DNA of 64,000 nucleotides, taken from contig NZ_KI421511.1 in the NCBI RefSeq assembly GCF_000473265.1, positions 919,731 to 983,730 on the forward strand. Reading direction: 5' to 3'. Every line of letters starts with the position of its first letter. The first letter of the stretch is position 1. Below are positions 33,973 to 42,620 of the stretch, one piece after another. The stretch is from Amycolatopsis thermoflava N1165. Its GTDB lineage: Bacteria > Actinomycetota > Actinomycetes > Mycobacteriales > Pseudonocardiaceae. Position numbers and translations under genes: made by a program. The notes under the pieces were generated by a model. That model saw nothing but the letters and a program-made list of their open reading frames with translations, did not search any database and was not told where the DNA came from.

Positions 33973-34908
33973 ATGCTATTCCGATCACGAACTGCGGCCG
34001 TTGCCGCTGAGCAGGGCCCGCCCGCGCCCGCGCCTGCGCCTCTCGGTCCGGGCGGTGAGACGGAGCGGGCCAACAACGCCGGGCACGCCCTGCGAGGACC
34101 GGGTTCGCTGCGCAGCTTCAACCGGTACGAGATCAAGTACCTCGTGCCGGTGGCCGACGTCCAGCGCATCCTGCCCGCGCTCGAGCAGCGCCTGGACCGG
34201 GACCCGCACAGCGACACCACCGGTTACGGCGTCTGGAGCACCTACTACGACACGCCTCAGCTGCGTTTCTACTGGGAGAAGATCGAGGGTCTGAAGTTCC
34301 GGCGCAAACTCCGCCTCCGGCACTACGGTGACCGGTTCGAGGTCACCGGCGACACGCCGGTCTACGTCGAGATCAAGCAGCGGGTCAACCGGGTGACCCA
34401 GAAACGTCGCATCCCGCTGCCGTACCGGGAGGCGTTGAGCCTGTGCGCGGGCAAGGAGCCCGCAGGCTGCGAGCCGGGCGACCGCGGGTTCGTCGAGGAG
34501 GTTCTGGACCTGGTCCACCGGCTGAACCTGCGGCCCACCGCCATGACCGGGTACCAGCGCCAGGCCTACCTGGGCCGGGACGCCGACCTCGGCCTGCGGG
34601 TCACGATCGACCAGCGCGTCCGCGGCCGCGAGCGGGACTTCCACCTCGCCAGCGACGCGACGAACCGGTTCATCGTGCCGCCCAGCAAGGCCATCGTCGA
34701 GATCAAGGCCAACGAGCGGGTTCCCTACTGGCTCACGGATCTGGCGGCGGACCACAACATGCAGGTGGTCCGGATCTCCAAGTACTGCCAAAGCGTGGAG
34801 GCGTTCGGCGGCGCGCCCCGCTCCGTCTTCCACGTTCCCGTCGACGAGTACGCCGACGACCCCACCTTCGACCACACCACTGCTCACGCGGAGGCACGAC
34901 CCCGATGA
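33973..34908 (+). CDS. VTC-domain (polyphosphate polymerase-like) protein
   Basis: A 311-residue protein. After about 50 Pro/Ala-rich residues the VTC tunnel-domain motifs appear in order: FNRYEIKYLV, STYYDTPQL, RRKLRLRHYG, VYVEIKQR, TGYQRQAY, VTIDQRVRG, IVEIKANE and ISKYCQSVE. The basic and Glu residues in these strands line the tunnel of yeast Vtc4, where nucleotide phosphate is polymerised. GAGGAGGA precedes the ATG at 33973; a longer frame from 33943 is rejected. It overlaps the DUF4956 gene by four bases. Polyphosphate synthesis is inferred from family and neighbours. Confidence 0.85.
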   Translation: MLFRSRTAAVAAEQGPPAPAPAPLGPGGETERANNAGHALRGPGSLRSFNRYEIKYLVPVADVQRILPALEQRLDRDPHSDTTGYGVWSTYYDTPQLRFYWEKIEGLKFRRKLRLRHYGDRFEVTGDTPVYVEIKQRVNRVTQKRRIPLPYREALSLCAGKEPAGCEPGDRGFVEEVLDLVHRLNLRPTAMTGYQRQAYLGRDADLGLRVTIDQRVRGRERDFHLASDATNRFIVPPSKAIVEIKANERVPYWLTDLAADHNMQVVRISKYCQSVEAFGGAPRSVFHVPVDEYADDPTFDHTTAHAEARPR

Positions 34909-35582
34909 ATCTCAGCTTCGAGGACCTGACCGGTACCTTCAGCGTCCTGGACGTCGCGATCTCCCTCGCGCTTTCGTTCGCACTCAGCGTCATGATCGGG
35001 TGGGTGTACCGGTCCACCCACCGCAACGTGTCCTACAGCCAGTCCTATGTCCAGACCCTGGTCATTCTGGGCATGCTGATCTCGGTCATCATGCTCGTGG
35101 TCGGATCGAACATCGCCCGCGCCTTCGCGCTGGTCGGCGCCCTGTCGGTGATCCGGTTCCGCAACGCGATCAAGGAGACCCGGGACGTCGGGTTCATCTT
35201 CCTCGTGATGGCGGTCGGGATGGCTGTCGGCACCCGCTTCTACACCCTCGCGGCTGTCGCGGCCGTGACGATCTCCGTCGTCATCTTCCTCATGTACCGG
35301 TTCAACTGGTTCCAGCTCAACGTCCAGCGCCAGGTCGTCAAGGTGCAGGTGCCCGCGGACGGGGACAACACCCACGTCATCTCCGATGTCCTGATCCGGC
35401 ACACCGAGGAGTTCGAGCTGGTCAGTATGGAGTCGATCCGGGGTGGTGCGCTCACCGAGCTCATGTACACCGTGCGGATCAAGAAGGGCCGAGAGCCCGG
35501 TGACCTGATCTCCGACCTGCGTCAGTACAACAGCGGACAAGGTGTCACCGTGCTGACCGGCTACGACCAGACCGATCTGTGA
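34905..35582 (+). CDS. DUF4956 membrane protein
   Basis: A 225-residue protein with about four transmembrane segments in the first 135 residues (LDVAISLALSFALSVMIGW, then LVILGMLISVIMLVVG, a helix after IRFRNAIKETRD, and AAVAAVTISVVIFLM) and a soluble C-terminal domain of about 90 residues. The conserved loop ALSVIRFRNAIKETRDVGF sits between helices. DUF4956 genes occur next to VTC and CotH genes in many bacteria; the protein may be a membrane channel or anchor for the VTC protein (inference). Coupled to the VTC gene by ATGA overlap. Confidence 0.85.
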   Translation: MNLSFEDLTGTFSVLDVAISLALSFALSVMIGWVYRSTHRNVSYSQSYVQTLVILGMLISVIMLVVGSNIARAFALVGALSVIRFRNAIKETRDVGFIFLVMAVGMAVGTRFYTLAAVAAVTISVVIFLMYRFNWFQLNVQRQVVKVQVPADGDNTHVISDVLIRHTEEFELVSMESIRGGALTELMYTVRIKKGREPGDLISDLRQYNSGQGVTVLTGYDQTDL

Positions 35583-35591
35583 GGCGTTGCC

Positions 35592-37166
35592 GTGCCCAGC
35601 CCGCCCACACGGAATCCTGTCCGGAGGCGCTTCCGGCACCGCATCCCGGTCCGGCTCCGCCACTACTGGAAGCTCGTCGCCGGAACCTGCGTCTTCGTGG
35701 TCGTGCTCGCAGGTGTGTTCGGCTCCGGGATGATCCGTCCGTACACCACGTCCAAGGCCGAGGACGCCCCCGTCCAGGTCACGGAGGACATCGCCGGGAC
35801 GAAGGACCTCTTCGACACCACGACCGCGCACGACGTGCGCATCGAGTTCAATGACGCCAACTACCAGAAGATGTTGCAGGAGTACTTCGACACCGGCGAG
35901 AAGGACTACATCCCCGCGACGGTCGTCATCGACGGCACCCGGATCGAGAACGTGGGGATCCGGCTCAAGGGCAACTCCACTCTGGCGTCGCTGACGTGGA
36001 ACGGCGAGCGGCGCCAGAGCGGAGGCTTCGGTGGCGGGCAAGGTGGTGAGCCCCCTGCCGGGATGCAGCTGCCCGAGGGCGCCCCGCAGCAGGGCGGCCC
36101 TCCGCAGGGCGGAATGGCGGGCGGCATGGGCGGAATCGGTACGGAGCTCAAGGCCGAGGAGCCGGAGAGCCTTCCCTGGCTGATCAGCTTCGACAAGTAC
36201 GTGGAGGGACGCCGGTACCAGGGGCATACGCAGATCGCCGTCCGCCCCGGCAGCGGCGAGGGTTCCGCCCAGCTCAACGAGTCGCTGGCGATGTCGCTTG
36301 TGGACGCCTCCGGGGAGCCCGCGCAACAGTTCGCCTATTCCGGGTTCACCGTCAACGACCGGACGTCGACTCCCCGGCTGCTCGTCGAGTACCTCGACGA
36401 GGGTTATGCGGAGGATCTCGGCAACGGGGTGCTGTACAAGTCGCTCGCTTCGAGTCAGTTCACCTACCAAGGTGGCGACCAGACTGAGTACAGCGACGAC
36501 TTCAAACAGATCAACAACATCGGCGGTACGGACGTGCAGCCGGTCATCGAGCTGATCCGGTGGGTGGAGCAGTCCTCCGACGAGGAGTTCGCCGCCGGAC
36601 TGGCCGACCGAGTCGACGTCGAGTCGTTCGCGCGTTACCTGGCGCTGCAGAACATCGTGTTGAACGGCGACGACATGGCGGGCCCCGGACGGAACTACTA
36701 CCTGTGGTACGACCTCGGAACCCGGAAGTTCACGGTCATCGGCTGGGACATGAACCTCACCTTCACCGGCGACGCCACCGCCGGTCCGCATGACTCGATC
36801 AGCATGGGCTTCGGCGGTGGCCGGGGGCAGCCGAACGCCGGTGGGGCGGGCAACGAGCCTCCGCAGGGGATGCAGCTCCCCGAGGGCATGCAGGCCGGGG
36901 GAGGGCTCATGGGCGGCAACAAGCTCAAGGAGCGGTTCCTGGCTTCGGATGAGTTCAAGCAGGTCTACGAGGAGCAGTACCGGCAGGTGTACTCACTTGT
37001 GTTCGCCGACGGCAAAGCCGAAAGCGCGCTGTCGGCTCTGGTGAGTTCCTACAACCTCAACACCAACGCGAGCAAGAACGTCCAGAGCGAGGCGGCCACC
37101 CTTCAGGGAACTCTGGAGAAACGGGCCACCGCCCTCGCCGCCGATTCCGTGATCAGCGGCGGCTGA
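35592..37166 (+). CDS. CotH kinase-family membrane-anchored protein
   Basis: A 524-residue protein with one N-terminal TM helix (about 28-50) and an extracytoplasmic CotH domain: VGIRLKGNST, LPWLISFDKY, LLVEYLDEGY, ALQNIVLNGDDMAGPGRNY and VIGWDMNLTF. CotH of Bacillus spore coats is an atypical protein kinase; the Asp in GWDMN and Lys in FDKY match its catalytic layout in general terms. Two Gly/Gln/Pro-rich inserts, about residues 140-180 and 400-440, each contain GMQLPEG, and may be flexible or acceptor segments. GTG start nine bases after the DUF4956 stop. Its substrate is unknown. Confidence 0.85.
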   Translation: MPSPPTRNPVRRRFRHRIPVRLRHYWKLVAGTCVFVVVLAGVFGSGMIRPYTTSKAEDAPVQVTEDIAGTKDLFDTTTAHDVRIEFNDANYQKMLQEYFDTGEKDYIPATVVIDGTRIENVGIRLKGNSTLASLTWNGERRQSGGFGGGQGGEPPAGMQLPEGAPQQGGPPQGGMAGGMGGIGTELKAEEPESLPWLISFDKYVEGRRYQGHTQIAVRPGSGEGSAQLNESLAMSLVDASGEPAQQFAYSGFTVNDRTSTPRLLVEYLDEGYAEDLGNGVLYKSLASSQFTYQGGDQTEYSDDFKQINNIGGTDVQPVIELIRWVEQSSDEEFAAGLADRVDVESFARYLALQNIVLNGDDMAGPGRNYYLWYDLGTRKFTVIGWDMNLTFTGDATAGPHDSISMGFGGGRGQPNAGGAGNEPPQGMQLPEGMQAGGGLMGGNKLKERFLASDEFKQVYEEQYRQVYSLVFADGKAESALSALVSSYNLNTNASKNVQSEAATLQGTLEKRATALAADSVISGG

Positions 37167-37171
37167 GAACC

Positions 37172-37203
37172 GGTGTGGCAGGGCAACGGCGCTCTGCCAC
37201 ACC
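37172..37203 (+). terminator. Stem-loop after the CotH gene
   Basis: GGTGTGGCAG (37172-37181) pairs with CTGCCACACC (37194-37203) around a 12-base loop, just after the CotH stop. It may end the VTC transcript or attenuate it before the DUF47/PiT pair, where GTTCACGA (about 37244-37251) is a lone PHO-like half-site. Confidence 0.5.
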
Positions 37204-37266
37204 CGTCCGCCCGCGACGGGACGGACTCGCGCGACCTCGTCCACAGTTCACGAACAGGGGACCACC

Positions 37267-37884
37267 GTGCCATTCAGGCTTATTCCGGCCGATACCGGCT
37301 TCTACGATCTGTTTGCCAAGTCCGCCGCCCACCTCGTCGAGGGTGCGCGGCTGCTCACCGACGCACTCGACGAATCCGGCGACCGGGCGGCGACCGCGCG
37401 CGCGATGAAGGAAGCCGAACATCGCTGCGACGACGTGACCCACGAAATCGTGCGGAAGATGAACTCCACGTTCGTCACGCCTTTCGACCGCGAGGACATG
37501 TACCGGCTCACCGCGGGGCTCGACGATGTCATGGACGACATGGATGCCGCGGTCGACTACCTCTACCTGTACCGGATCGCCGAGCTGCCACCCGGGGTGG
37601 CGGACCAGGTCGAGGTCCTGCGCCATGCGGCTGACCTGACCGCGGCCGCGATGCCGAGGCTGCGGAGCATGCACGATCTCGAGGACTTCTGGATCGAGAT
37701 CAACCGGCTGGAGAACGTCGGGGACCAGATCTACCGCAAGAGCCTGGCCAACCTGTTCTCCGGTTCCTACGACGCCCTGACCGTGATGCGCCTGCGGGAC
37801 GTCATCGAACAACTCGAGGCCGCTGTCGACTCGTTCGAAACCGTGGCCAATATCGTCGAGCAGATCGCCGTCAAGGAGTCCTGA
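37267..37884 (+). CDS. DUF47/PhoU-like accessory protein of PiT transporter
   Basis: A 205-residue all-helical protein of the DUF47 (PhoU-like) family: starts FRLIPADTGFYDLF, then EAEHRCDDVTHEIVRKMN and FDREDMYRLTAGLDDVMDDMD, whose acidic and His residues fit metal binding as in PhoU. DUF47 proteins lie upstream of PiT transporters and modulate them. GTG start; the transporter gene begins two bases after the stop, so the two are coupled. Confidence 0.92.
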   Translation: MPFRLIPADTGFYDLFAKSAAHLVEGARLLTDALDESGDRAATARAMKEAEHRCDDVTHEIVRKMNSTFVTPFDREDMYRLTAGLDDVMDDMDAAVDYLYLYRIAELPPGVADQVEVLRHAADLTAAAMPRLRSMHDLEDFWIEINRLENVGDQIYRKSLANLFSGSYDALTVMRLRDVIEQLEAAVDSFETVANIVEQIAVKES

Positions 37885-37885
37885 C

Positions 37886-38881
37886 GTGGAGCTGGCCCTG
37901 GTCGTGGCGGTGGTCTTGCTCGCGCTCGCGTTCGACTACACCAACGGGTTCCATGACGCGGCGAACGCCATCGCCACCTCGGTGTCCACCCGCGCGCTGA
38001 CCCCGCGGACGGCGCTGCTGCTTGCGGCGGTGATGAATCTGGTCGGCGCGCTGGTCTCGGAGGGGGTCGCCGGCACCATCGGCAATGGCATCATCACGCC
38101 GCCGGAGAGCTCGCAGGGCATGATCGTCGTGCTGTCCGGCCTGCTCGGTGCCATCGTGTGGAACCTCATCACCTGGTGGCTGGGCCTGCCGTCCTCGTCG
38201 TCCCACGCGTTGATCGGCGGCTTGATCGGCGCGGCGATCGTCGGGTCGGTGACCGTGCACTGGTCGGTCATCGTGACCAAGGTGATCCTGCCGATGGTCA
38301 TCTCACCGTTGGTCGGGTTCTGCCTCGCCTATGCCGTCATGGTCGGGATTCTCTGGCTGTTCCGCCGGAGCGCACCGACGCCCGTCCACCGCCGGTTCCG
38401 CGCCGGGCAGTCGGTGTCGGCGGCGGCGCTGGCGTTCGGTCACGGCCTGCAGGACGCCCAGAAGACGATGGGCGTGATCGTGCTCGCGCTGGTCACGGCC
38501 GGCCTACACACCGGTCAGGACGTGCCGCTGTGGGTCAAGCTGGCCGCGGCGACCGCGATCGCCCTCGGCACGTATTCCGGCGGCTGGCGGATCATGCGCA
38601 CGCTCGGCCGCCGGGTGATCAAACTCGACCCGGCCCGGGGTGTCGCGGCCGATACCACCGCCTCCACCGTTTTGTACGTCATGGCGATCGGCATGCACGC
38701 ACCGGTGTCCACGACGCACACGATCAGCTCGGCCATCATGGGTGTCGGCGCGACGCGGCGGCTGTCCGGCGTTCGCTGGGGAGTAGCAGGCAACATCGTG
38801 ACCGCGTGGATCCTGACCCTGCCGATGTCGGCCCTGGTCGCGGGGGCGAGCTGCCTCCTACTGTCGCTCCCGTTCTCCTGA
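37886..38881 (+). CDS. PiT-family inorganic phosphate transporter
   Basis: A 331-residue membrane protein with roughly 8-10 helices and the two signature repeats of the PHO4/PiT family: TNGFHDAANAIAT near the N-terminus and GHGLQDAQKTMGV in the second half, plus SSSHALIGGLIGA and STTHTISSAIMG. PiT proteins carry metal-phosphate with protons or sodium. It closes a run of phosphate-related genes that begins with the VTC gene. GTG start. The 262 bases downstream contain no recognisable gene. Confidence 0.93.
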   Translation: MELALVVAVVLLALAFDYTNGFHDAANAIATSVSTRALTPRTALLLAAVMNLVGALVSEGVAGTIGNGIITPPESSQGMIVVLSGLLGAIVWNLITWWLGLPSSSSHALIGGLIGAAIVGSVTVHWSVIVTKVILPMVISPLVGFCLAYAVMVGILWLFRRSAPTPVHRRFRAGQSVSAAALAFGHGLQDAQKTMGVIVLALVTAGLHTGQDVPLWVKLAAATAIALGTYSGGWRIMRTLGRRVIKLDPARGVAADTTASTVLYVMAIGMHAPVSTTHTISSAIMGVGATRRLSGVRWGVAGNIVTAWILTLPMSALVAGASCLLLSLPFS

Positions 38882-39143
38882 AGCGAGGATGAAGGTCGTG
38901 GAGCCGGTTGCGGGACACGACCGCATACCTGGAGCCGGCAGCGGGCGATGGGCGTGTGAACCTCGTGCGCGGCGCTGACCCGCCACATGCGGTTGCCCAG
39001 TGCGAAGGGAAGGCTGACGGTGTCCGGCCCGACCGTCGCCGAGACGGCCGTTCTGATGCGGAGAAGCGATCCTACGGTGCGCCAGCTGCGGCATCGCGCC
39101 GTTCCGGCTTCTGACGACCTCGCGGGTGCGAACGAGCCGTCAT

Positions 39144-39962
39144 TCACAGGTGATAGGTCTGAACCTGTTTGGCCAGCTCCGCCGCGGCGTCTTGGAGTGC
39201 GAGCGCGATGCGGGCCTCCCAGCTGTCGTCCGTCGTGGAAGCTGGGCCGGACACGCCGAGACCGGCGCGGATGTCGGCTTCGGGGACGACGCAGGCGATT
39301 CCCATGGCGAGGACCCCGGTTTCGCTTTCCCCGTCGTTGATCGCGTAACCCGCGCGGCGGATGTGGGTCACTTCGCGGAGGAGGGCGGTCAGTGAGGAGA
39401 GGGAGCGGTCTGTGAGGGCTTCGGGCGGGGTGTCCGCGTAGAGCCGGCGGAGCTGGTCGTCGGTGAGGGTGGCGAGCAGTGCTTTGCCTGCGCCGGTGAC
39501 GTGGGCGGGCAGCGTCGTGCCGGTGCGGAGTGCGGCGCGGATGGTGCGCCGGCTTTCGACGCCGTCGGCGAAGAGGACCTCCCGGCCGCGGGGGAGGACG
39601 AGGTGGGCGGTCATCCCGGTGGACTCGGCCAGTGTGGTGAGGATCGGGCGGGCCAGTGCCCGGATGTCGAGGGTGCGGGCGGCGGTGAGGCCCACGTCGA
39701 TGAGCGCCGGGCCCATGTGGAAGGACCGGTCGACCGGGCTTTGCCGGACGAAGTCGTAGTAGGTGAGCATGGCCATCAGCCGGTGGGCGCTGGAGCGGAC
39801 GATGCCGAGTTCGGTAGCGACGTCTGCGAGGGTGAGGGTGCCGCGGTCGCGCAGGAGCAGGAGGATGCGCAGGGTGTTGTCGACCGACGCGATGGGGTAC
39901 GCCGGTGCGGCCCTGTTCTCGGGCTGGAGCAGGTCTCCCAGGTGGTCAGGCCTGGTGGTCAT
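39144..39962 (-). CDS. IclR-family transcriptional regulator
   Basis: A 272-residue regulator: winged helix about 24-85 (TLADVATELGIVRSSAHRLMAML) and an effector domain with GAGKALLATL and INDGESETGVLAMGIA. IclR proteins often control aromatic-acid catabolism. It is on the same strand as the folate O-demethylation operon and starts 60 bases after the folD stop, so it may be its last gene or have its own promoter. Its effector could be an aromatic acid such as vanillate (inference). Confidence 0.9.
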   Translation of the reverse strand: MTTRPDHLGDLLQPENRAAPAYPIASVDNTLRILLLLRDRGTLTLADVATELGIVRSSAHRLMAMLTYYDFVRQSPVDRSFHMGPALIDVGLTAARTLDIRALARPILTTLAESTGMTAHLVLPRGREVLFADGVESRRTIRAALRTGTTLPAHVTGAGKALLATLTDDQLRRLYADTPPEALTDRSLSSLTALLREVTHIRRAGYAINDGESETGVLAMGIACVVPEADIRAGLGVSGPASTTDDSWEARIALALQDAAAELAKQVQTYHL

Positions 39963-40022
39963 GGTGACAGCATCTCATCCGGGCCCGCTGCGGCGAGCGA
40001 GGCTCACCGCAGCGGGCGTGGG

Positions 40023-40877
40023 CTAGCCGGACGCCCGCTGGGCGGCGTGGACGACATTGGCCAGGAGCATCGCGCGGGTCATCGGCCCCACGCCGCCGGG
40101 GTTGGGGGAACGCCAGGTGGCGACGTCCCCCGCGGCGGGGTCGATGTCGCCGGCGACCTTGCCGTCCGGTCCCCGGGTGACGCCGACGTCGACGAGTACG
40201 GCGCCCGGTTTGACCATGTCCGGCCGGACCAGTCCCGGCACGCCGGCGGCGGCGACGACGATGTCGGCGGCCCGCACCTCGGCGGCGAGATCCCGGGTTC
40301 CGGTGTGGCAGAGAACCACGGTCGCGTTCTCGCTGCGCCGCGTGAGCAGCAGGCCCAGTGACCGGCCGACGGTGATGCCGCGGCCGATCACGCACACCCG
40401 AGCCCCGGCGAGCGGGATGTCGTACCACCGGAGGAGTTCCACGATCCCGGCCGGGGTGCACGGCAACGGCCCGTCCGCGCCGAGCACGAGCCGCCCGAGG
40501 TTGGCGGGGTGCAGCCCGTCGGCGTCCTTGGCCGGGTCGACGCGCTCGATGACCTCGAACTCGTCGAGTCCGGGTGGCAGGGGCAGTTGGACGATGTAGG
40601 CGGTGCACCGGGGATCGGCGTTGAGCTGCTCGACCGCCCCGAGCACGTCCGCCCGCGTCGCGGTCGCGGGCAGGTCGACCCGGATCGACTCGATCCCCAC
40701 GTCGCGGCAGTCGCGGTGCTTTCCGTCGACGTAGAGAACGCTGCCAGGATCGTCGCCGACGAGCACCGTCCCCAGCCCGGGCGTGCGCCCCTGCGCGGTG
40801 AGAGCCGCCACCCGGCGGCGGAGATCGTCTTTGATCTTCGCGGCGACCAGCTTGCCGTCGAGCAGGCCGGCGCCCAT
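40023..40877 (-). CDS. folD: Methylenetetrahydrofolate dehydrogenase/cyclohydrolase
   Basis: A 284-residue Fol[15 protein letters not shown] holds the catalytic Lys region, VQLPLPPG and [11 protein letters not shown] are folate-site segments, and [12 protein letters not shown] is the NADP site (GRSxxVG normally; here the order GRGITVGRS is kept). It oxidises 5,10-methylene-THF to 10-formyl-THF. The ATG overlaps the purU stop by one base. Here it would process one-carbon units released by the O-demethylase, between MetF and PurU, rather than only serve housekeeping. Confidence 0.92.
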   Translation of the reverse strand: MGAGLLDGKLVAAKIKDDLRRRVAALTAQGRTPGLGTVLVGDDPGSVLYVDGKHRDCRDVGIESIRVDLPATATRADVLGAVEQLNADPRCTAYIVQLPLPPGLDEFEVIERVDPAKDADGLHPANLGRLVLGADGPLPCTPAGIVELLRWYDIPLAGARVCVIGRGITVGRSLGLLLTRRSENATVVLCHTGTRDLAAEVRAADIVVAAAGVPGLVRPDMVKPGAVLVDVGVTRGPDGKVAGDIDPAAGDVATWRSPNPGGVGPMTRAMLLANVVHAAQRASG

Positions 40878-41746
40878 CAGAACACCACCGTGGTGTTGCC
40901 GTCGCGCATGATCCGGTCTTCGCAGAAGGCCTTGACGGCGCGAGCGAGTACGAGGCGTTCGACGTCGGCGCCGCGGCGGACGAGGTCGTCGGTGGAGTCG
41001 GTGTGGCTGACGCGGACGACGTCCTGCTCGATGATCGGTCCCTCGTCGAGGTCCTCGGTGACGAAGTGGGCGGTCGCGCCGATGAGTTTCACGCCGCGTT
41101 CCTTGGCCTTGCGGTAGGGGGCGGCGCCGACGAAGGCGGGCAGGAACGAGTGGTGGATGTTGATCACCGGCACGCCCAGCGCGGCGAGGAAGTCGCCGGA
41201 GAGGATCTGCATGTACCGGGCCAGCACGACCAGGTCGACGGTGCCCTTGAGCAGGTCCAGCTGCGCGGCTTCGGCCTGCTGTTTGGCGCCCTTCGGCACG
41301 GGGATGTGGGTGAAGGGCACCTCGAACCGGTCGCCGACCCAGGCCAGGTCGGTGTGGTTGGAGACCACGTGGGTGATCTCCATCGGCAGCTCGCCCCGGC
41401 GGTGCCGCCACAGCAGGTCGAGCAGGCAGTGGTCGAGTTTCGAGGCGAACAGCGCCACTCGTTTCGGGACCGCGGTGTCGACCAGGGACCAGTGCAGCTC
41501 GAACCGCTCGCCGAGCTTGCGATGCAGGTCCACTTCGAGCGCGCAGCGCCGGTCGGCGAGCCGGTCGAGGTGGAACACGGCCCGCTGGAAGAAGCGCCCA
41601 CCGGACGGGCCGGTGGAGTGCTGGTCCAGGGAGACGATGTTGGCTCCGTGACCGGTGAGGATGGCCGAGACGGCGGCGACGATGCCGGGTCCGTCCTTTC
41701 CGGACACCAGCAGTCGCCCCTCGCCGGTGGTGGTCGTGGTGTGCAT
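40877..41746 (-). CDS. purU: Formyltetrahydrofolate deformylase
   Basis: A 289-residue PurU: an N-terminal ACT domain ([16 protein letters not shown]) and a formyltransferase-like hydrolase domain with Asn in [19 protein letters not shown] (catalytic His) and [18 protein letters not shown] with the catalytic Asp. It hydrolyses 10-formyl-THF to formate and THF, so it regenerates free THF for the O-demethylase. AAGGAG lies nine bases before the ATG, and metF ends 13 bases upstream. Confidence 0.93.
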   Translation of the reverse strand: MHTTTTTGEGRLLVSGKDGPGIVAAVSAILTGHGANIVSLDQHSTGPSGGRFFQRAVFHLDRLADRRCALEVDLHRKLGERFELHWSLVDTAVPKRVALFASKLDHCLLDLLWRHRRGELPMEITHVVSNHTDLAWVGDRFEVPFTHIPVPKGAKQQAEAAQLDLLKGTVDLVVLARYMQILSGDFLAALGVPVINIHHSFLPAFVGAAPYRKAKERGVKLIGATAHFVTEDLDEGPIIEQDVVRVSHTDSTDDLVRRGADVERLVLARAVKAFCEDRIMRDGNTTVVF

Positions 41747-41759
41747 GGGGTTGTCTCCT

Positions 41760-42620
41760 TCAGCCGGCGTCGAGGCGGGCCAGCAGTGATCGCCGCCAGG
41801 CTTCGGCGCCTGCCAGCTCGTTGAAGGTGAACAGGTGGATGCCGGCGATGTTGACGTCCGGCGCGGCGAGGTGGGGTTCGAAGGCGCGCAGGAGCTTGTC
41901 GGGGCGGTACCCGCCGGGGCGGATCAGCTTCCAGATCGTGTTCTGCTGTTTGCGCAGGAACCGCGCCGACTGCCCCAGGCCGATGCCGCCCGCGATCCGC
42001 ATGAGTTTCTGCCTGCTCACCGGGGCGGGCACGCCGATCACGACGTCCAGATCCGAGTGGTCGCGGTGGACGCGGCGGGCCCAGTCCACGGTCGCCCTGG
42101 CGTCGAAGCAGATCTGGGTGATGACGTGCGTGGCCAGCGGGGCTTTCGCGGCCAGTGCGGCAGCCAGGTCCGCATCGGTGATGTTGGCGTGCCCTTCCGG
42201 GTAGCCGCCGATCCCGGTCCGTGTGAACGCTGCGGTCTCGGCGAACACGCGAAGCAGGTCGAGCGCCTCGGTGAACTCGCCGGCCGGGACCGGTGCGTCG
42301 CCGCCGACGACGAAGACGCGGTCGATCGCGGTTTCGGTGAGTTGTGCGGCGAGGTCCTTGGCGTGGGCCGTGTCCTTCACCATGCGGGCCGCGATGTGCG
42401 GTGCGACCCGGTAGCCGCGCGCGGTCAGGTTCGCCGCCAGGCCGATGGTGGCCTCGATGCCCTTCGCCTCGGTCACGGTGACAGTCAGCGGCACGTCCAC
42501 GGGAACGTGTTCGAGGACCGCGTCCTCGGTGCCGCGGAACGGCATGATCTCGTAACTGATGGTGCGCAGGATCTCCCGCGCCGAGCGCGGTGCCCGCCGG
42601 TGTGTCGTCGTTTCCGTCAC
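41760..42620 (-). CDS. metF: Methylenetetrahydrofolate reductase
   Basis: A 286-residue MTHFR-family TIM barrel: ISYEIMPFRGTE near the N-terminus, FVVGGDAPVPAGEF, GIGGYPEGH and ITQICFDARATVDW. In an O-demethylation operon it should run in the oxidative direction, 5-methyl-THF to 5,10-methylene-THF, as proposed for MetF of the Sphingobium lig system (from memory). The GTG at 42620 overlaps the upstream demethylase stop (GTGA). Segment E-x-M-P-F instead of the usual E-F-F-P is a small deviation that may reflect this specialised group. Confidence 0.88.
   Translation of the reverse strand: MTETTTHRRAPRSAREILRTISYEIMPFRGTEDAVLEHVPVDVPLTVTVTEAKGIEATIGLAANLTARGYRVAPHIAARMVKDTAHAKDLAAQLTETAIDRVFVVGGDAPVPAGEFTEALDLLRVFAETAAFTRTGIGGYPEGHANITDADLAAALAAKAPLATHVITQICFDARATVDWARRVHRDHSDLDVVIGVPAPVSRQKLMRIAGGIGLGQSARFLRKQQNTIWKLIRPGGYRPDKLLRAFEPHLAAPDVNIAGIHLFTFNELAGAEAWRRSLLARLDAG

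Noticed and set aside
37240..37260. Possible third PHO-like array before the DUF47 gene
   Set aside because: Only a single GTTCACGA unit is present and no 11-bp phased neighbours, so it was mentioned but not called.
38882..39143. Possible small genes in the gap after the PiT gene
   Set aside because: Short open frames here have biased composition, no ribosome site and no recognisable motif.
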